Virus record (IMG/VR): IMGVR_UViG_3300017527_000515 | Span: 51,458-115,457 of that record | Length of the DNA: 64,000 nt | Direction: 5' to 3' (one strand) | DNA from: a virus | Part shown: positions 52,001 to 54,512 of the stretch, in pieces | Numbering within the stretch: position 1 is the first letter of the stretch | Layout of the letters: each line of letters opens with the position of its first letter | Made by a program: the position numbers and the translations under genes | Notes under the pieces: model-generated | What the model was told of the DNA's origin: nothing | Database searches by the model: none | What the model saw: the letters and a program-made list of their open reading frames with translations, nothing else

Positions 52001-52323
52001 CTAAGGATAGAGTTCGCCGTATCCAGGGAGACATTCTTGACTATTCTCTCTAGGTCACCTTTATTTATAGGTTTTTCAGATGGTTTGCCTGCTGGTCCGC
52101 CAGTCTGTTGGTTTCTTAAGACTCTACGTAGACTGATCTCTAGTTGTTTACTGAGTTCATTAGACAGAGTCTTATTGGCGTCTTTGGACACCTTGTCCAT
52201 GACTTTTCCAATCTCACCTGCTAATTTCTTCTCATCTACTCCAGCAGACTTCGAAGGTCTGCCAACACTTTTTTGGGCTCCTCTGCCCTCAAAAATGTTG
52301 TGATTGATGGTGTACTCGGCCAA
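28078..52323 (-). CDS. Giant tape measure polyprotein with RNA polymerase-like and nuclease domains (8081 aa)
   Basis: A single uninterrupted frame of 24,246 bases. It starts at TTG 52323; AGGGAGGT lies 6 bases upstream and no better ATG exists. Order of parts: helical N-terminus (1-~1000); mixed region leading to an RNA polymerase-like core (around 2200-2700, DFDGD at 2356-2360); Gly-rich linker (3101-3150); RecB-like nuclease (around 3250-3470); TP901-type core (4028-~4400); long coiled coils (to ~6370); two tape-measure SGEFV/PGEYV-(I)-x-x-x-A-S-A-x-KLG motifs (Glu6380, Glu6669); toxin-like module with HEIGGH (6776-7010); three AEGG repeats (7032-7327); nine-residue repeats (7896-7948). 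It sets tail length and is expected to enter the cell during injection. Confidence 0.95.
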   Translation of the reverse strand: MAEYTINHNIFEGRGAQKSVGRPSKSAGVDEKKLAGEIGKVMDKVSKDANKTLSNELSKQLEISLRRVLRNQQTGGPAGKPSEKPINKGDLERIVKNVSLDTANSILREMSKRGQRSGPEHTKSVEAALRNVDKQVAAAIGKLNTSLSRQTGVELGPEGSKIISKAIGDSIRSSVSTELGKSIQEATKTYKSIQRSADATTKAVEAIAKLKKSDGGIDVTEIPKVIKSLIDLRKEAKELSQDYKDLKKSVKTLTKEQESIMRDLGDAVRDTKQKMAEKFRSVKDVPGKILDSDKFKKVFDDFLTKFERISKQVELEYKPSGAKQLGAPKEIKQLDNTMKQVVKSTDSLTKKLDQSSKAATPSGGKSNLPDLPAKDIKNYFGEISKLIKQVIRESQAEVAKVTKEVASGTRDKKDLATITSEQDILVKVLREMKPTPIKEAAGRGIAGENTKKLDQLRVLVNEVQKKINKSPQETDKAFEAGLKEATEASKKLTKAAESFEKATRQPAPRPAPALPGQGSKDLSPLIKQIDLLNSRLRGPASVSAYPDAALPATKKGINLEFEGTFSSKAQEKHKQLIQQRINDLSSSLVDLQDYIVTTLNSEFKKAGDRWSIVRDGSEKSVQDFFKVVSGANVKEAGKQHAFQIANVEAIKRQLFVKGRGAATKGSPESMVKELTDVLATELAANFPSPANLTGKIAEWLKGVTADQIKQIKEIERFQGDLVNIKQTDIKGVLPSADIVKQLNKVLGQDRATLEQVFKATVGRTEAARTLKEEKLVRTVSLPAARLTKTGAPAFETARGSQRALQKFGTFKTGFEQIYEKLQEQQALVYEKNFAAQIREVGVKPAGLKLDKARDLARQMLEDYARANEANLQALREQIPSAAYVSAVQLGGSKSRGGSRLIADMEKALKANEVDRDVNKLLDALRAAGLSAYDIVKSMDKIEFENIYDVIQRVLKGSEKTGVEPLKGLGSKPQFDKAIREYENAINQVVQSLPLIEPGRPRRGLQQENVLNLLTRTSDVYADEGRRDLDPAAQKEFIKNLNVRLNEIVRDSYITNQQLLKEGVRTVSSLGIPEALAGKGEFYRPGQTDKGTKYLGALDAFSTKMYTDILPELAPFGAQFTQTGRNIAGVTNAISSSKTELDRLAKEFKATTLEGIGTEFPALRSERESELISAGRLGTKGYGFNVLTELRHTAGTMEDQILVSGNLAKALTTITKTLVRPAPGGRIRGGLETAPGVSDLQAGPIKDKDIAVVLDKIQEVLGVPEQYKGRADQAFIDEIQRAITVVRGEEVEVQQARLTEVFLNSFGRKFTSRYGSKGVSVSPGGLEEGEATEIGKILQAFPKAKVKVLTDEERQKAGLGVAVLPRSMGELLAEVVDKYEKKLTSEGFDVAILKKMLTASGNKFILDLFRDAKTAIVVPEEQAQQAGVFKKAAEAFQAITGRQLAGGETGLADDVTGIKQIKKLFTDEIGGALVKEKAIDVRISSVGIGKRGLQPEVLEAVLGNITDVGERGFTTLPTKFSQNQYERLLGGGGKAGELSQVSSALGFETVGDTDKIKQLAAALAKSKASGDTEEEKRQMEMIIAERAKALEAMSNYYSTVIDEFGERRKSIVGTKFLSIVQETGETEPWRKEDVRRGIKGASVDIPVLSAYSTVFGEQSALIDEITSSTNANQRKQLEFLKALQFMADETGTLQQRQINVLDKVTLSSVKYFDQTTGILSEKADETDPRTLKDTIFDTKKFSKPFFLDIPKVGGQAGESEPFYVPGALARGTYAEELIGGERGVENIGRRLQHVVNMAKKAKELLDRPATLQADIEKLEMELNEMLRVGDPRAAEKQAELLSRQSAQSDLLTGKGELATTVQKRVFEEVAEMLKQAQNLRYSKSPEAPADLRKIFDTLTNALSKTEAPARIIDGEEVRRGPTEFENVQQFLQKQLGTKSEQAALATAIGRASDLLIGKGPSAQETYNTVVKGIAEIQQGEFDNIAMFKKVLESDSRFKSRATDDPNDLLAALQDKHKLMANEMAVTEKKLYRLAADVQKGQGLELAAKLGIDVDAELQFKYEQALDNLQKAKIDYFHGLAEAAVGKEGAIGTAVFSRKFPAVMKKATNAIVDRTQEFTDFQKALASVSSELPDDAANTLADVINDIQSVSTKHGKRIAKQRKAGFPVLRQHQLGIPEVTAKKLPISEFEQKIQFGKKGPRAQTSKIDGTLYDILSYRERLEDLVGDDGPLSELAAQELERTKTFVEAIRYPFTGVSSIVPYEAELLSGTQGERAKNAFVVPGAPDLNLDELNDIIAPVKGIIEGLHEQREQLFRQADANDMPVDQTRVDELSALMDKLARAVSEVTPKYAAHTAKLDFDGDEIAVHTARTAEAREEIAKHHKSVAEFNDSLQSVYRDIFTADALGSQQPTGDAILSEMAESFYKKFPKEKGFDFLVKPFLTGQASIDPDDPTAALKTPTLEYATPSEQLSILGLGGTGVEGINEVLKGIIQDTILSSSSRDVLLKQVGDVESPFGDVASELKAVKQQGGIEKRVSFVEDIYKAIEELDTAMGTTFVDEIQAAVRSRLFESKYRDAVEAQLFKIHTGIETEALYRLNRLAESSVGFGSGLLGTGGAEFKPSEGFSGRNPNLGILGGSQDEIARDFYTKFNEVFRFAIQKGMDVKHAGGSTIAGEIQSRIAQGYDGVTELWASLLPEGEIADFEAAVNKSTKLRLGKMDTSTIRKELEQLYEARGTEYSSFDLSRADRDELIDMAVKATGLESFFREMADQVREGAMEGILRNIEKLSPDKRAQIGDPKSYAKNLIQEEIAAGGINVREHITVPNLPLYITRQESNLKGQEKRFTERYGEPTVPQGVQFLRKKPKEQEELLKKYKQAKATARNIQDAIAEAAEGLDAGAYSQLVKSTLDNIHRDQLLIDDEFKKLQAEGFDITKVDRSLDALKSRVLLEEELPSLTRDILKKAPEDQIKEIEKLADLVGVPTLTREEKIDVSEKLLKDFRKHGEKLLSKDPDFNKEEVEVAAESYAQELAAKAEIVYEMDRILDVLSTRAKEGITTLSLFPEASDLSRPKATGQSARSYKFSQDMQAAAIQGQAMREEAKGIHGPGGSGTIFGGGGVGGQFPMTGGVVPVHIHSVAQGVGVFFGGGGGTGARRDYTDQLNPDFAPQQQTKSALSEIRDQHDQHGEASIRSLQSQLKDYKKISSDFDRHSENIGKPEFDKLQKKYFPGVEVGPRGADVNLEQEYNQLKKQFFTNLNNVFTASKFKGGGADLGELIKGNRQGSQLEAITGQLLGLDAEELKSDYVQSAFDIGTALHAKMQKKIKDEAEAAGRGGEVEIEKFVYLKPKEFVEGVRGPITGFIDVAYKNAQGQVEKISDIKTTGETFAKFESISRAIGPEGTIALADILDKEIPEHIRQKLEDYRSQLNVYLGALVQSGQAAPGVQASIDFIPSEDAGLTTPAKSVTFGFDPERLKSDLETLKTARELVNNYVLDLSTSIEDVPEEHQDLVSKLRKRVSGKSPAFSKARNLKSYLLEQELDKIYGVTEQSDEFIEEYVQLSRKAFEFMEGKEGVYKETRANFKAAENRAKDIGQAMKEDPEYGRATFGEKITGGTPEERTLGKDKVKKFPDPLKDQLAAISELHQGSIAIQSGLSDLNFNENIEKMHTDIKSALSGGAGEAPPTGPQFSKLLTELVEGDYITFQESMKAWQLWRISMGDFLIFQAKQAEEVFDVANAQGPATREFSDFRKRVEKSREFIVKSLGKTTDIYTKDRRFLLPDLAKQAGVFQTPEDLYKKTKQPFGEGDERTRGIYKNLIDKLEAGGLGAPAEEIRKLVDELADVDEAAKRVLMDVDLFERKGRDATEAWDFEKVAKRARVLREALSQYSRFNLSDEFQTDVEKKFQVRSLLQYLKQIEQVYGKIDLGRLQRGAFGEYETGAVKVPTFLPPNQQQALHRRNIEKFKQFAERPGPESDTPGTGPRVGESFSYFEKVTDSAGNVLRNFRHDFKKFGETTDDTAGKVENYTHRTTDLIDKMHMAGGTFRSAARRVIMWGAAATLVYGGVQQLKDSVGELADIEVSIAQLRMVMNPLEADFDALTQSAVMFAKEYGVSINEVLRGMKIFAQQGLKQSEVIERTRVSTLAANVSTLSASEATEALTAAMKSFGTEMGSADMALDAWSETEARHAITAADMANAIKKSAAAAKNAGFTFNELNGIVAGIGSVTRQSGKEVGTAMRFIARRLFSEKGPKALGEIGIPTITATGENRRGFDILSDLSKQWAMLTNAQKLNVAQSLGGTRQYNALLVAMDNWDEVLDAIEDSTNSKGSAERRNVEIMKTYAKQLEQTRAAATELKMELGKFIFPVFKGGLKALKTVFEFMSAIPTPVKAAGAALTLFFGYAAKGVDIFDKLVEVFGKGKGVIDAFVRSVSKEFDISAFEIFGGKGGPQLEGIKSFAKGVPDALKAAGLDDLHSGFGKLTYVIKEAGMAFNTWAAAGGTSAEEMGKTIEGLGDEVKKWAERTDLFTDVGQLLATKIPGWKDDLTIAVINVMEEVAKNSGRAFELFGKYFGEAGAQFAKFIGDTDPGLLKAITPMAITVGALIPAFKELASRIQETGMTAQDYAQSVYNSRRVQEDQIKNLTTLSRQYDRLQKKVKEVNAVEADPKLKEVRKASDNYTHPLIALGDIQKDATKWANELAMVNNELVLSYDKQGNAILKLSGDYKEYIANLQRASALELAKTDIDVLKRFTQDLTKVDFGESIKNILGTALGEVPGFGPLLKDIVKVSPAKQMEMLTGRLNDLLLARSQNPLSTAFDEDISTLQDALGKLKKIYDGTAKDFNKTLAGIFKFPGASAVDRDTIARLLGDPELLRGFQFAVEVDPVINAANAQRELERALKFPNAPKGTSTLFDPTAAGGRSTINFPEFLNLPEIQGRDLQGATILQQVFPTRRAVIGAAKDITKALLEGSGIIQKEAKKGTKLVTGDIVTFLTQPAARAGIAGQQGVVEVKKNVDGVLEAFVTYYNYKAKEGVGELETKSIDEVADMVEAIFPAGRVQSELENRLENLSTFVTGAAAGIVGLDEKAFKKDFDLGARFYSDISTTTALQGQRGFNFQTGEFGEVTNLQKQWASDTRKYFLEPMEKYNKSVRRFDKAGSLEKTSDASEEVYQELLAQQAVLKNNQVVVQYAAVFADLSKTIEQGTRVLAENIAIEEARQESVKVTSGLLAGLPEGLDNIDTGVRSVQDLTVKQLALLNQPQYQGAAQNFRSADVRRQALIQRREELARAKVAIETITATQQGIGTVIGPDATPEEIKGFIEKSTVLGDVVGATLSKDINNLTKSNVTALDPIATSLEELVSLGQTNQVLTDKIIGLQERVAEFDSRPEDEQGGAEARRISLLIAHEIHKAAGAREGASPRERAVLEERINVLVDTMNKFTTFGRGQAAVGLSPSRLLPGAGLSREEYLQRSFRGLQSNELTERFKTDAGPRTKLGLRGFTALPGVGGPIPIPKLKSIPGFAESDELKQLVAIQEAEKKLSEKTFFNSKNLLKVSAAVAAFQSFSKSNSSAALAVMNEQLVGQKAALLEAKKAGDEGRIATGQSEVAALEKAIAAEQKSLDFNTIVASLANLETGTIALARAFGISETNVKRIGGASLVLYAAMQAASKITGEELPESAKEFGKELGKTLKEVGESGDVSIGTLKDLGSAGKEFKGDFENRVKEITGTTREGIREAFKARLTGLQDLPEAEIEKRAAVLRDEASKGGAGGLKKILAAALASTLAGTFAELTGPGVRKADIERLSEQRGELLDKIASEWPQVAELIITELLDQSKRAQEDLKKPLDSEAQKQALDVFYNAQQALDALAQTTGGVNSEIAALTREMEGNADTMHRLELFEGIRKQVQDFVRDLANQAVQLEVARKYSLGAFLNRDTRGFAGDAQLPLERSGMSTQQRIFASADEDLRGFMTAFKSTQDIITRTEQEIVRLEQLRQKYQEDGVYNQLSALEGMDSEIAGIKSERDELISKQQRSVDEGKMRIHQQLMEAEKKLAEAEKRRAEYAKSAAGENANAAKELDKTIESTKKYADSLANAMNPAVVAAYNGTVLLGEAMFKLNDALTEVSVQDAIDELASIKEFRAKTDKFLGGSGADALQLVDPATRLEAARGGINLKEFDTRRNVEEAEILRAMQQQGQTSELLQRYLSLDSKYEGEARAKEQQKQDERFKRQTDPVLTLMTDLERITRNNNVSPELKATAKAIQEQAGAFLKAAPDEIINAEGKKERRGITVEQIDELTSKFEGLKNSLKEQYGKEFQKMGLASNQELMIDHLSSIAESTRGSKEGLTSVAGYMEQMISKLGDPLEVKVVDSAIKKAAGGAIFGPGGPKDDNIMAMLSSGEFVINQASAAKLGRKNLEYINKYGKLPGLQGGGFAYESEALKYLRSYTPAEQSFVGPQMPDHIAAARQRQAETQKIISLIDSKIKAVQTARENIIGLNKKDIEEGRTPQGVTELIELNKKLLQLQEYKNQLEEAAAERANAHEETRLRLIEENKTGFNKVDQSINVQTEKTAAGQGEIKQSIDAQTGVLTDQTSVLNNIDGGIKALLDVIKSKAPDINRQAFVDKGYDQHEAERLRRIQKVPYTDPKFNVKSIDSRTEHEKRTGRAQGGKVFGEGGPKEDKVPAMLSPGEYVIKAASASKLGMSALEYMNKEGQLPPGMANGGFPDKLVSSREYDETNPLYVGPSGRKMRSAYGAPVSTITGKPFMTKAEYDEIYRPPTKDELKSFGKLATSTVLDASPIVGDVKSAQEAITGIDVITDEKLGPLSRGLAGLAVLPFVPGSIKHLGKSGKALKSLDTAVDLSGSVGKATNKADLAKNIDILNEEFKLARSNHPVAGLMTNPNLKVSTKAKEGQKLTTTFKEGQDIVSSSRGLAKASDLASRRKVVAGGFEHEIGGHVTESAVKKFLKDPSLIGKHIDDPEIAKTLTKERLQKMKDFMDSFIAQPPVSKYAERFTGDASKFGRENFAEFVKLVKAGEIKSPLVEEYTKLFTGFAEGGIMGQIGDWLKTAKEFYFGREVEATEEELAEMAEDARSFSYLTSKDTKKNILDAVDPHNNKGGGGMMKRKHFAEGGMAGRIKDWLKTTKDFFFGRDVEVSEEDLARGAESGRATSYLTSKETKKNILDAAGDIDSKGMGGMIKKYGDGGKIKPFVPKTEPVRSKEEKEKLKQQLDALKQRHEKKRKIGEFLRNIGAGKLLSDDMKNDIYHKYGIALSEPAEFRGMGGRMKRKHYAEGGIIGQIGEWLKTAKEFYFGREVEATEEELAEMGSDARTFSYLTSKDTKTNILDAIDKKGMGGRMKRKKYAEGGLARRFTEINGEIVELDENGNIVGGLPDDAMTTARRDQGTFANNKAYRVNTGIVDPDPSFGAGQPTARFAELTVQEESKRLAALNEQAFAEKALVGKHTYEEQLAAAKASGNVDVYNQIQAEHAKTIQRENRQALKRDKEVYDALREPGILPAPKGKGLFNYTFDSKTGIVSAEGLSHGVQSKYDLNELAYKERKEAMARGQLPLPTVGPGYEATPGANPGKKLQDTRAKVARAQLVAGISRKAMQGEVDPQAPDRNVLENLYGTAGIGRDTQLAYEYYNKLRYLSENDPNFNRQDELKSLEAMVMSGNVDMNKIKPLMKDIKLTKNFHDVRKKVDENKYGIKDPRLAFLASPHLFKEYVRLKEAGDEVGAAAAKAMLEKAAINAEDIANQFGMAKDAATVDSLAMLYGRFGKGKLEPAELRAVRDQIKIAGQGRKQDFEKETRGFSAREKLGRMFEAMKQGFYEVPKQFYKDTFSSNKSRPVMHNGGVVAQTGTVFAQKGETILPKGFQAGGMVDDNLTRASLTSTTVKIDGSEVASQIADQVKSAIESSEVKVEADAKVRVDTTDAKVPVDLEGAVVKVDTDSAVVRVDTADVTVPVDAAGVASEISNAISQALANATVDVNPSANGSVGADSLDSISNAVVDVQDKLITVKGELEERMVNLESKALTANNVKPEIQSAVSEAMNQVTHDINTNRNNISEITSRVTRFEGRMQYEVGEARRYAQDAQNFATRPGVG
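28480..28638 (-). repeat. Six nine-residue beta repeats in the tape measure C-terminus
   Basis: Residues 7896-7948 read as units VKVEADAK / VRVDTTDAK / VPVDLEGAV / VKVDTDSAV / VRVDTADVT / VPVDAAGVA. The second residue cycles K, R, P, K, R, P, so a 27-residue super-repeat has been duplicated. Alternating Val suggests short stacked strands. A coiled coil follows to the end of the protein, which may anchor the tape in the hub. Confidence 0.8.
30343..31230 (-). repeat. Three 59-60 residue repeats in the tape measure (AEGG...WLK...YLTSK...ILDA)
   Basis: Copies at 31230-31054, 31005-30826 and 30519-30343 (residues 7032-7090, 7107-7166, 7269-7327). Each starts AEGG, has an amphipathic WLKT(A/T)K(E/D)F segment, FGR(E/D)VE, an acidic helix, and YLTSK(D/E)TK-x-NILDA. 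Copies 1 and 3 are nearly identical in protein; copy 2 is diverged. Each is followed or preceded by a basic M(K/I)KRK stretch. These are coding repeats, not CRISPR or integration sites. Confidence 0.9.
31294..31998 (-). other. Toxin-like hydrophobic module plus HExxxH segment within the tape measure
   Basis: Residues 6776-6820 read ASPIVGDVKSAQEAITGIDV, then LGPLSRGLAGLAVLPFVPGS, closely matching the pre-toxin module of polymorphic toxins (FIPxVGDxKxxxEAxxGxD, then LPxVPG). About 110 residues later comes FEHEIGGH (H6930, E6931, H6935) and, further on, ENFAEFV (E7006). The order HE...H...FAE recalls zincin metallopeptidases, but the spacing is HExxxH rather than HExxH, so catalysis is uncertain. 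Confidence 0.45.
39124..40242 (-). other. TP901-type tape measure core domain
   Basis: Residues 4028 to ~4400. It shows the family pattern: RRVIMWGAAATLVYGG, FAKEYGVSINEVLRGM, SATEAL-type helices, AGFTFNELNGIVAGIGSVTR, GTAMRFIARRLFS and QWAMLTNAQKLNVAQSLGG, followed by a hydrophobic stretch PVKAAGAALTLFFGYAAKG. This is the most conserved tape measure domain and probably includes the membrane-active segment. It confirms the identity of the whole gene. Confidence 0.9.
41914..42576 (-). other. RecB/Cas4-like PD-(D/E)XK nuclease domain within the tape measure
   Basis: Residues ~3250-3470 contain all four expected motifs in order: GTALHAKMQ (His3311), ITGFIDVAY (Asp3357), ISDIKTTGE (Asp3372, Lys3374) and YRSQLNVYLGAL (Gln3420, Tyr3424). 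Spacing fits RecB/Cas4/AddB-type nucleases, where D, D-x-K and Q-x-x-x-Y build the two-metal site. All catalytic residues are intact, so activity on DNA is plausible. No helicase or Fe-S cysteines are attached. Confidence 0.8.
42874..43023 (-). other. Gly-rich linker between polymerase-like and nuclease parts of the tape measure
   Basis: Residues 3101-3150 contain runs GPGGSGTIFGGGGVGG and FFGGGGGTGARR around a short beta stretch. It is the clearest low-complexity break in the first half of the protein. It separates the RNA polymerase-like half from the nuclease and tape core, so it is a candidate hinge or proteolytic processing site. Confidence 0.6.
44224..45726 (-). other. RNA polymerase (beta-prime/YonO-like double-psi barrel) core within the tape measure
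   Basis: Residues ~2200-2700. KLDFDGDEIAVHTARTAEAR (from 2354) matches the beta-prime catalytic loop NADFDGDQMAVHVPLSxEA almost residue for residue; D2356, D2358 and D2360 would bind the catalytic Mg. Upstream, AIRYPFTGVSSIVPYE (R2248) parallels the NRxPTLHxxxIQA segment. Downstream, QKGMDVKHAGG (D2660, K2662) recalls the D-x-x-K-(T/H)-G motif of YonO- and RdRP-like single-chain polymerases. The full polymerase probably also uses preceding residues from ~1100. Strong for the fold family; activity is inferred. Confidence 0.8.
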
Positions 52324-52329
52324 GTGGGC

Positions 52330-52337
52330 ACCTCCCT
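52330..52337 (-). promoter_or_regulatory. Ribosome binding site fixing the TTG start of the tape measure
   Basis: AGGGAGGT on the minus strand, 6 bases before TTG at 52323-52321. No ATG or GTG lies at a comparable distance, and the following codons (Ala-Glu-Tyr-Thr) begin a sensible protein. It therefore decides a rare TTG start for the largest gene in the window. Confidence 0.8.
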
Positions 52338-52373
52338 AAGTATTGTTTACTTTAAGTACCTTGTGTTCCTAAC

Positions 52374-53393
52374 CTATCTCTTCCGGCGACGCGCTTTCTT
52401 TTTAACAGCGGTCTTGTCCTTGATCATCTGTGCTTCTCTTGGCGTGGTGTAATCTATGTCCTCATAAAGTTCATGAGACTTAGTTACGATAACTTCTTCT
52501 TTGTTAAATGCTGATAACTTACCTTTGTTGCCATGTCTATTTTTATCTCTCTCGGCTGCGTCCTCTCTAGTCCTTTCCTCGTAATACGATTTCATATACG
52601 CATCGAGAGCGTCATCGTCTTCGACGATGGTGTCTGGCGGTCTATCCTTTGGCATCATTTCATACACGTTCTGATAGAAATTAGACCAGTACGCCAGATT
52701 TAACATGTCATTTGTATATTGTGATGTCGGCACACCAAATAATGGGTCCGACACCTTCTGACTTGTAACATAACGTATCCTCCACAAGCTATGTCGTGCC
52801 AGATATCTTATTGTCTTAGTATCTATACCTGATCTAAACCTTAGAAACTTTGTTAGTACTACATCTCTGAAGGCTAAATCATTTTCTTTCAGTAAGTCCT
52901 CAAAAGTTTCCCAACATTTGTTGCCTTCTTCGTCTTCTACACATGCCCAACAAAAATATAAAGCTCGTTCCTCTTCAGCCTTGCTTTCTGCTGACATTAT
53001 GAGCTTCGACGTTCTTTTATATTCTAAAGTGAGGATCTGCTCATCAATCTTGGTTATAATTTTCTTAACCCTGTCCTGATTAGCTTTAACCTTAGTAGTC
53101 TTACTAAGGATCACCTCTTGGGCTTCTTTCTGAATCCTAAGTTGATCTAATTTATCTTGATCCTCCTCAGTGAATATATTTCTTTCCCTGATTAGAACCT
53201 CAAGATCTTCTATAGGCAACATACCGGACTCTACGGCTCTTTTATAAGCTTTATCATATATAAGGTCTGCCTTTGCTTTAAGCTCGTTGTCGGGCTGTCT
53301 AATAAACAACAGGCGGCCTTCTAAATTGAGCAGCTCAGTGCCGGTAAATATCCGAGTTAGATATCGTTCAACGTCTTCAGACTTTAATTCCAT
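52374..53393 (-). CDS. Tape-measure chaperone candidate 2 (339 aa)
   Basis: The start is ATG 53393, sharing one base with the previous stop (TAATG). Helix-rich and charged. It aligns with the preceding gene: RLLFIRQPDNEL...AVESGMLPIEDLEVLIRERNI against EYHVVAPNANDI...SLTEGITTSAEMMDILRRRGI, and CVEDEEGNKCWETFEDLLKE (151-170) against CMVVDSKGEKVWDSYEDYLR (142-161). The C-terminus is basic (KKKARRRKR). Position just before the tape gene is where tail assembly chaperones (lambda gpG/gpGT type) sit. Role inferred from position and paralogy. Confidence 0.82.
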   Translation of the reverse strand: MELKSEDVERYLTRIFTGTELLNLEGRLLFIRQPDNELKAKADLIYDKAYKRAVESGMLPIEDLEVLIRERNIFTEEDQDKLDQLRIQKEAQEVILSKTTKVKANQDRVKKIITKIDEQILTLEYKRTSKLIMSAESKAEEERALYFCWACVEDEEGNKCWETFEDLLKENDLAFRDVVLTKFLRFRSGIDTKTIRYLARHSLWRIRYVTSQKVSDPLFGVPTSQYTNDMLNLAYWSNFYQNVYEMMPKDRPPDTIVEDDDALDAYMKSYYEERTREDAAERDKNRHGNKGKLSAFNKEEVIVTKSHELYEDIDYTTPREAQMIKDKTAVKKKARRRKR

Positions 53394-54172
53394 TATTCAG
53401 AAGTCTCTTCCTTTTTAGTAGTTTTCTTGGCTGCAGTTTTCTTGGCTGTAGTCTTACTTTTTCTGGGCGCTCGTTTCTTAGGAGCAGGCTTCTTTTCAAC
53501 TTTAGCCTTCTCCTCTTCTTCTACAGCTTCAAGAGCTTTGGCTGCTTCAGCAGCTTTTTCTAAGATGTCTGTTTCAACCTCTTTCATGGCCTGTGCTTCC
53601 GGTGTTTTTTCCAGGAAGTCAGATTCCAATCCTTGGAGGTACAACATGATTTCAAAGCGTGCTTTAAGTGCCAGGGCTTGATTCTTCTCTCTAAGATAAT
53701 CTTCATAACTATCCCAGACCTTCTCGCCCTTACTGTCAACTACCATACAGGAAGTTAGATATTCTAATCTGGCGTCATCGGCTAGCTGTTCACATGTATT
53801 AGCCATAGGACCATTAAGGCGCTGGTTCCACTGAAACAATTCATCCCTTGCCTCAGCTACTTCCACCGCCAAATCACGTTTATCATCCATAGCTTCCGCG
53901 GTATCTAGGGCCCAGATCTTTTCATTGAGCTGGTTGGTTAGTTCCTGAGCTCTCTGTTCAAACTCGGGGCCAATAATACCTCTACGACGTAAGATGTCCA
54001 TCATCTCAGCACTCGTAGTGATCCCCTCAGTTAGGGATCTAGTAAATGTCCTACTATAGTTCCAGTCCGCTTCCCTAATGTCGTTGGCATTAGGAGCTAC
54101 GACATGGTACTCCTTCTGATCCGGTCCGAGGAAAGTCCTCTTCTCAACATCTTTCTTTTCTTCGTCTGCCAT
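53393..54172 (-). CDS. Tape-measure chaperone candidate 1 with histone-like basic tail (259 aa)
   Basis: The start is ATG 54172 with GGAGG upstream. Helical and acidic to residue ~220, then a 38-residue Lys/Ala/Pro/Thr tail (KKPAPKKRAPRKSK, KKTAAKKTTKK) resembling histone H1 tails. It is paralogous to the next gene over most of its length. Two such genes before the tape measure fit the G/GT chaperone pair, but here they are separate ORFs coupled by TAATG, and I see no good slippery heptamer. The basic tail could bind nucleic acid or the acidic tape protein. Confidence 0.82.
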   Translation of the reverse strand: MADEEKKDVEKRTFLGPDQKEYHVVAPNANDIREADWNYSRTFTRSLTEGITTSAEMMDILRRRGIIGPEFEQRAQELTNQLNEKIWALDTAEAMDDKRDLAVEVAEARDELFQWNQRLNGPMANTCEQLADDARLEYLTSCMVVDSKGEKVWDSYEDYLREKNQALALKARFEIMLYLQGLESDFLEKTPEAQAMKEVETDILEKAAEAAKALEAVEEEEKAKVEKKPAPKKRAPRKSKTTAKKTAAKKTTKKEETSE

Positions 54173-54196
54173 TGTATAATCCTCCGTGTCCTTATA

Positions 54197-54445
54197 TTAT
54201 TGTCTCTGGACTCTAATAACGTCTTCAGAGACAGCCTGGTATTCCACTTTATATTGATCATCCATTTTACGATGGATGTTTCTGATACAATTGTTTCCAA
54301 CCCTAAGAATCTTGGATCTTAGAGGTCTAAAGTGGGGTTCGGGACAGGCAACCTGTGCAAAATCCAGCGCCTGTTCAAACATGAATGTAACCTCTTCCTT
54401 TATCAGATCCTTGAGTTTCTGCATATGTTTATCCTCTACTGCCAT
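54197..54445 (-). CDS. 82-aa small tail-assembly-region protein
   Basis: The start is ATG 54445 with AGGAGG about 10 bases upstream. Helical N-terminus (KLKDLIKEEVTFMFEQALDFAQ), then CPEPHFRPLRSKILRVGNNC and a charged C-terminus. It lies between the tail tube and the chaperone genes, after a GC-rich hairpin. No family recognised. Position suggests an assembly factor or a small tube-associated protein. Confidence 0.8.
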   Translation of the reverse strand: MAVEDKHMQKLKDLIKEEVTFMFEQALDFAQVACPEPHFRPLRSKILRVGNNCIRNIHRKMDDQYKVEYQAVSEDVIRVQRQ

Positions 54446-54471
54446 GTCCTATAATCCTCCTGTAAATTTAA

Positions 54472-54500
54472 GGGCGGGGGAAGCTAAGCAACCCCCGCCT
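54472..54500 (-). terminator. Strong GC hairpin after the tail tube gene (weak terminator or mRNA stabiliser)
   Basis: An 8-bp perfect stem GGCGGGGG / CCCCCGCC plus a flanking GU pair, with an 11-base loop, 13 bases after the tube stop codon. The downstream sequence (CTTAAATTT) is AT-rich but lacks a true U-run, so complete termination is doubtful. Such a hairpin could protect the 3' end of the tube message and lower expression of the chaperone and tape genes. Confidence 0.5.
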
Positions 54501-54512
54501 CCTGTGTTCCTA

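Noticed and set aside
53393-53470. Programmed -1 frameshift joining the two chaperone candidates
   Set aside because: The frames would allow it, but only runs such as TAAAAAG and AGAAAAC occur, not a proper X-XXY-YYZ heptamer, and the second gene has its own ATG in a TAATG overlap and a complete paralogous N-terminus.
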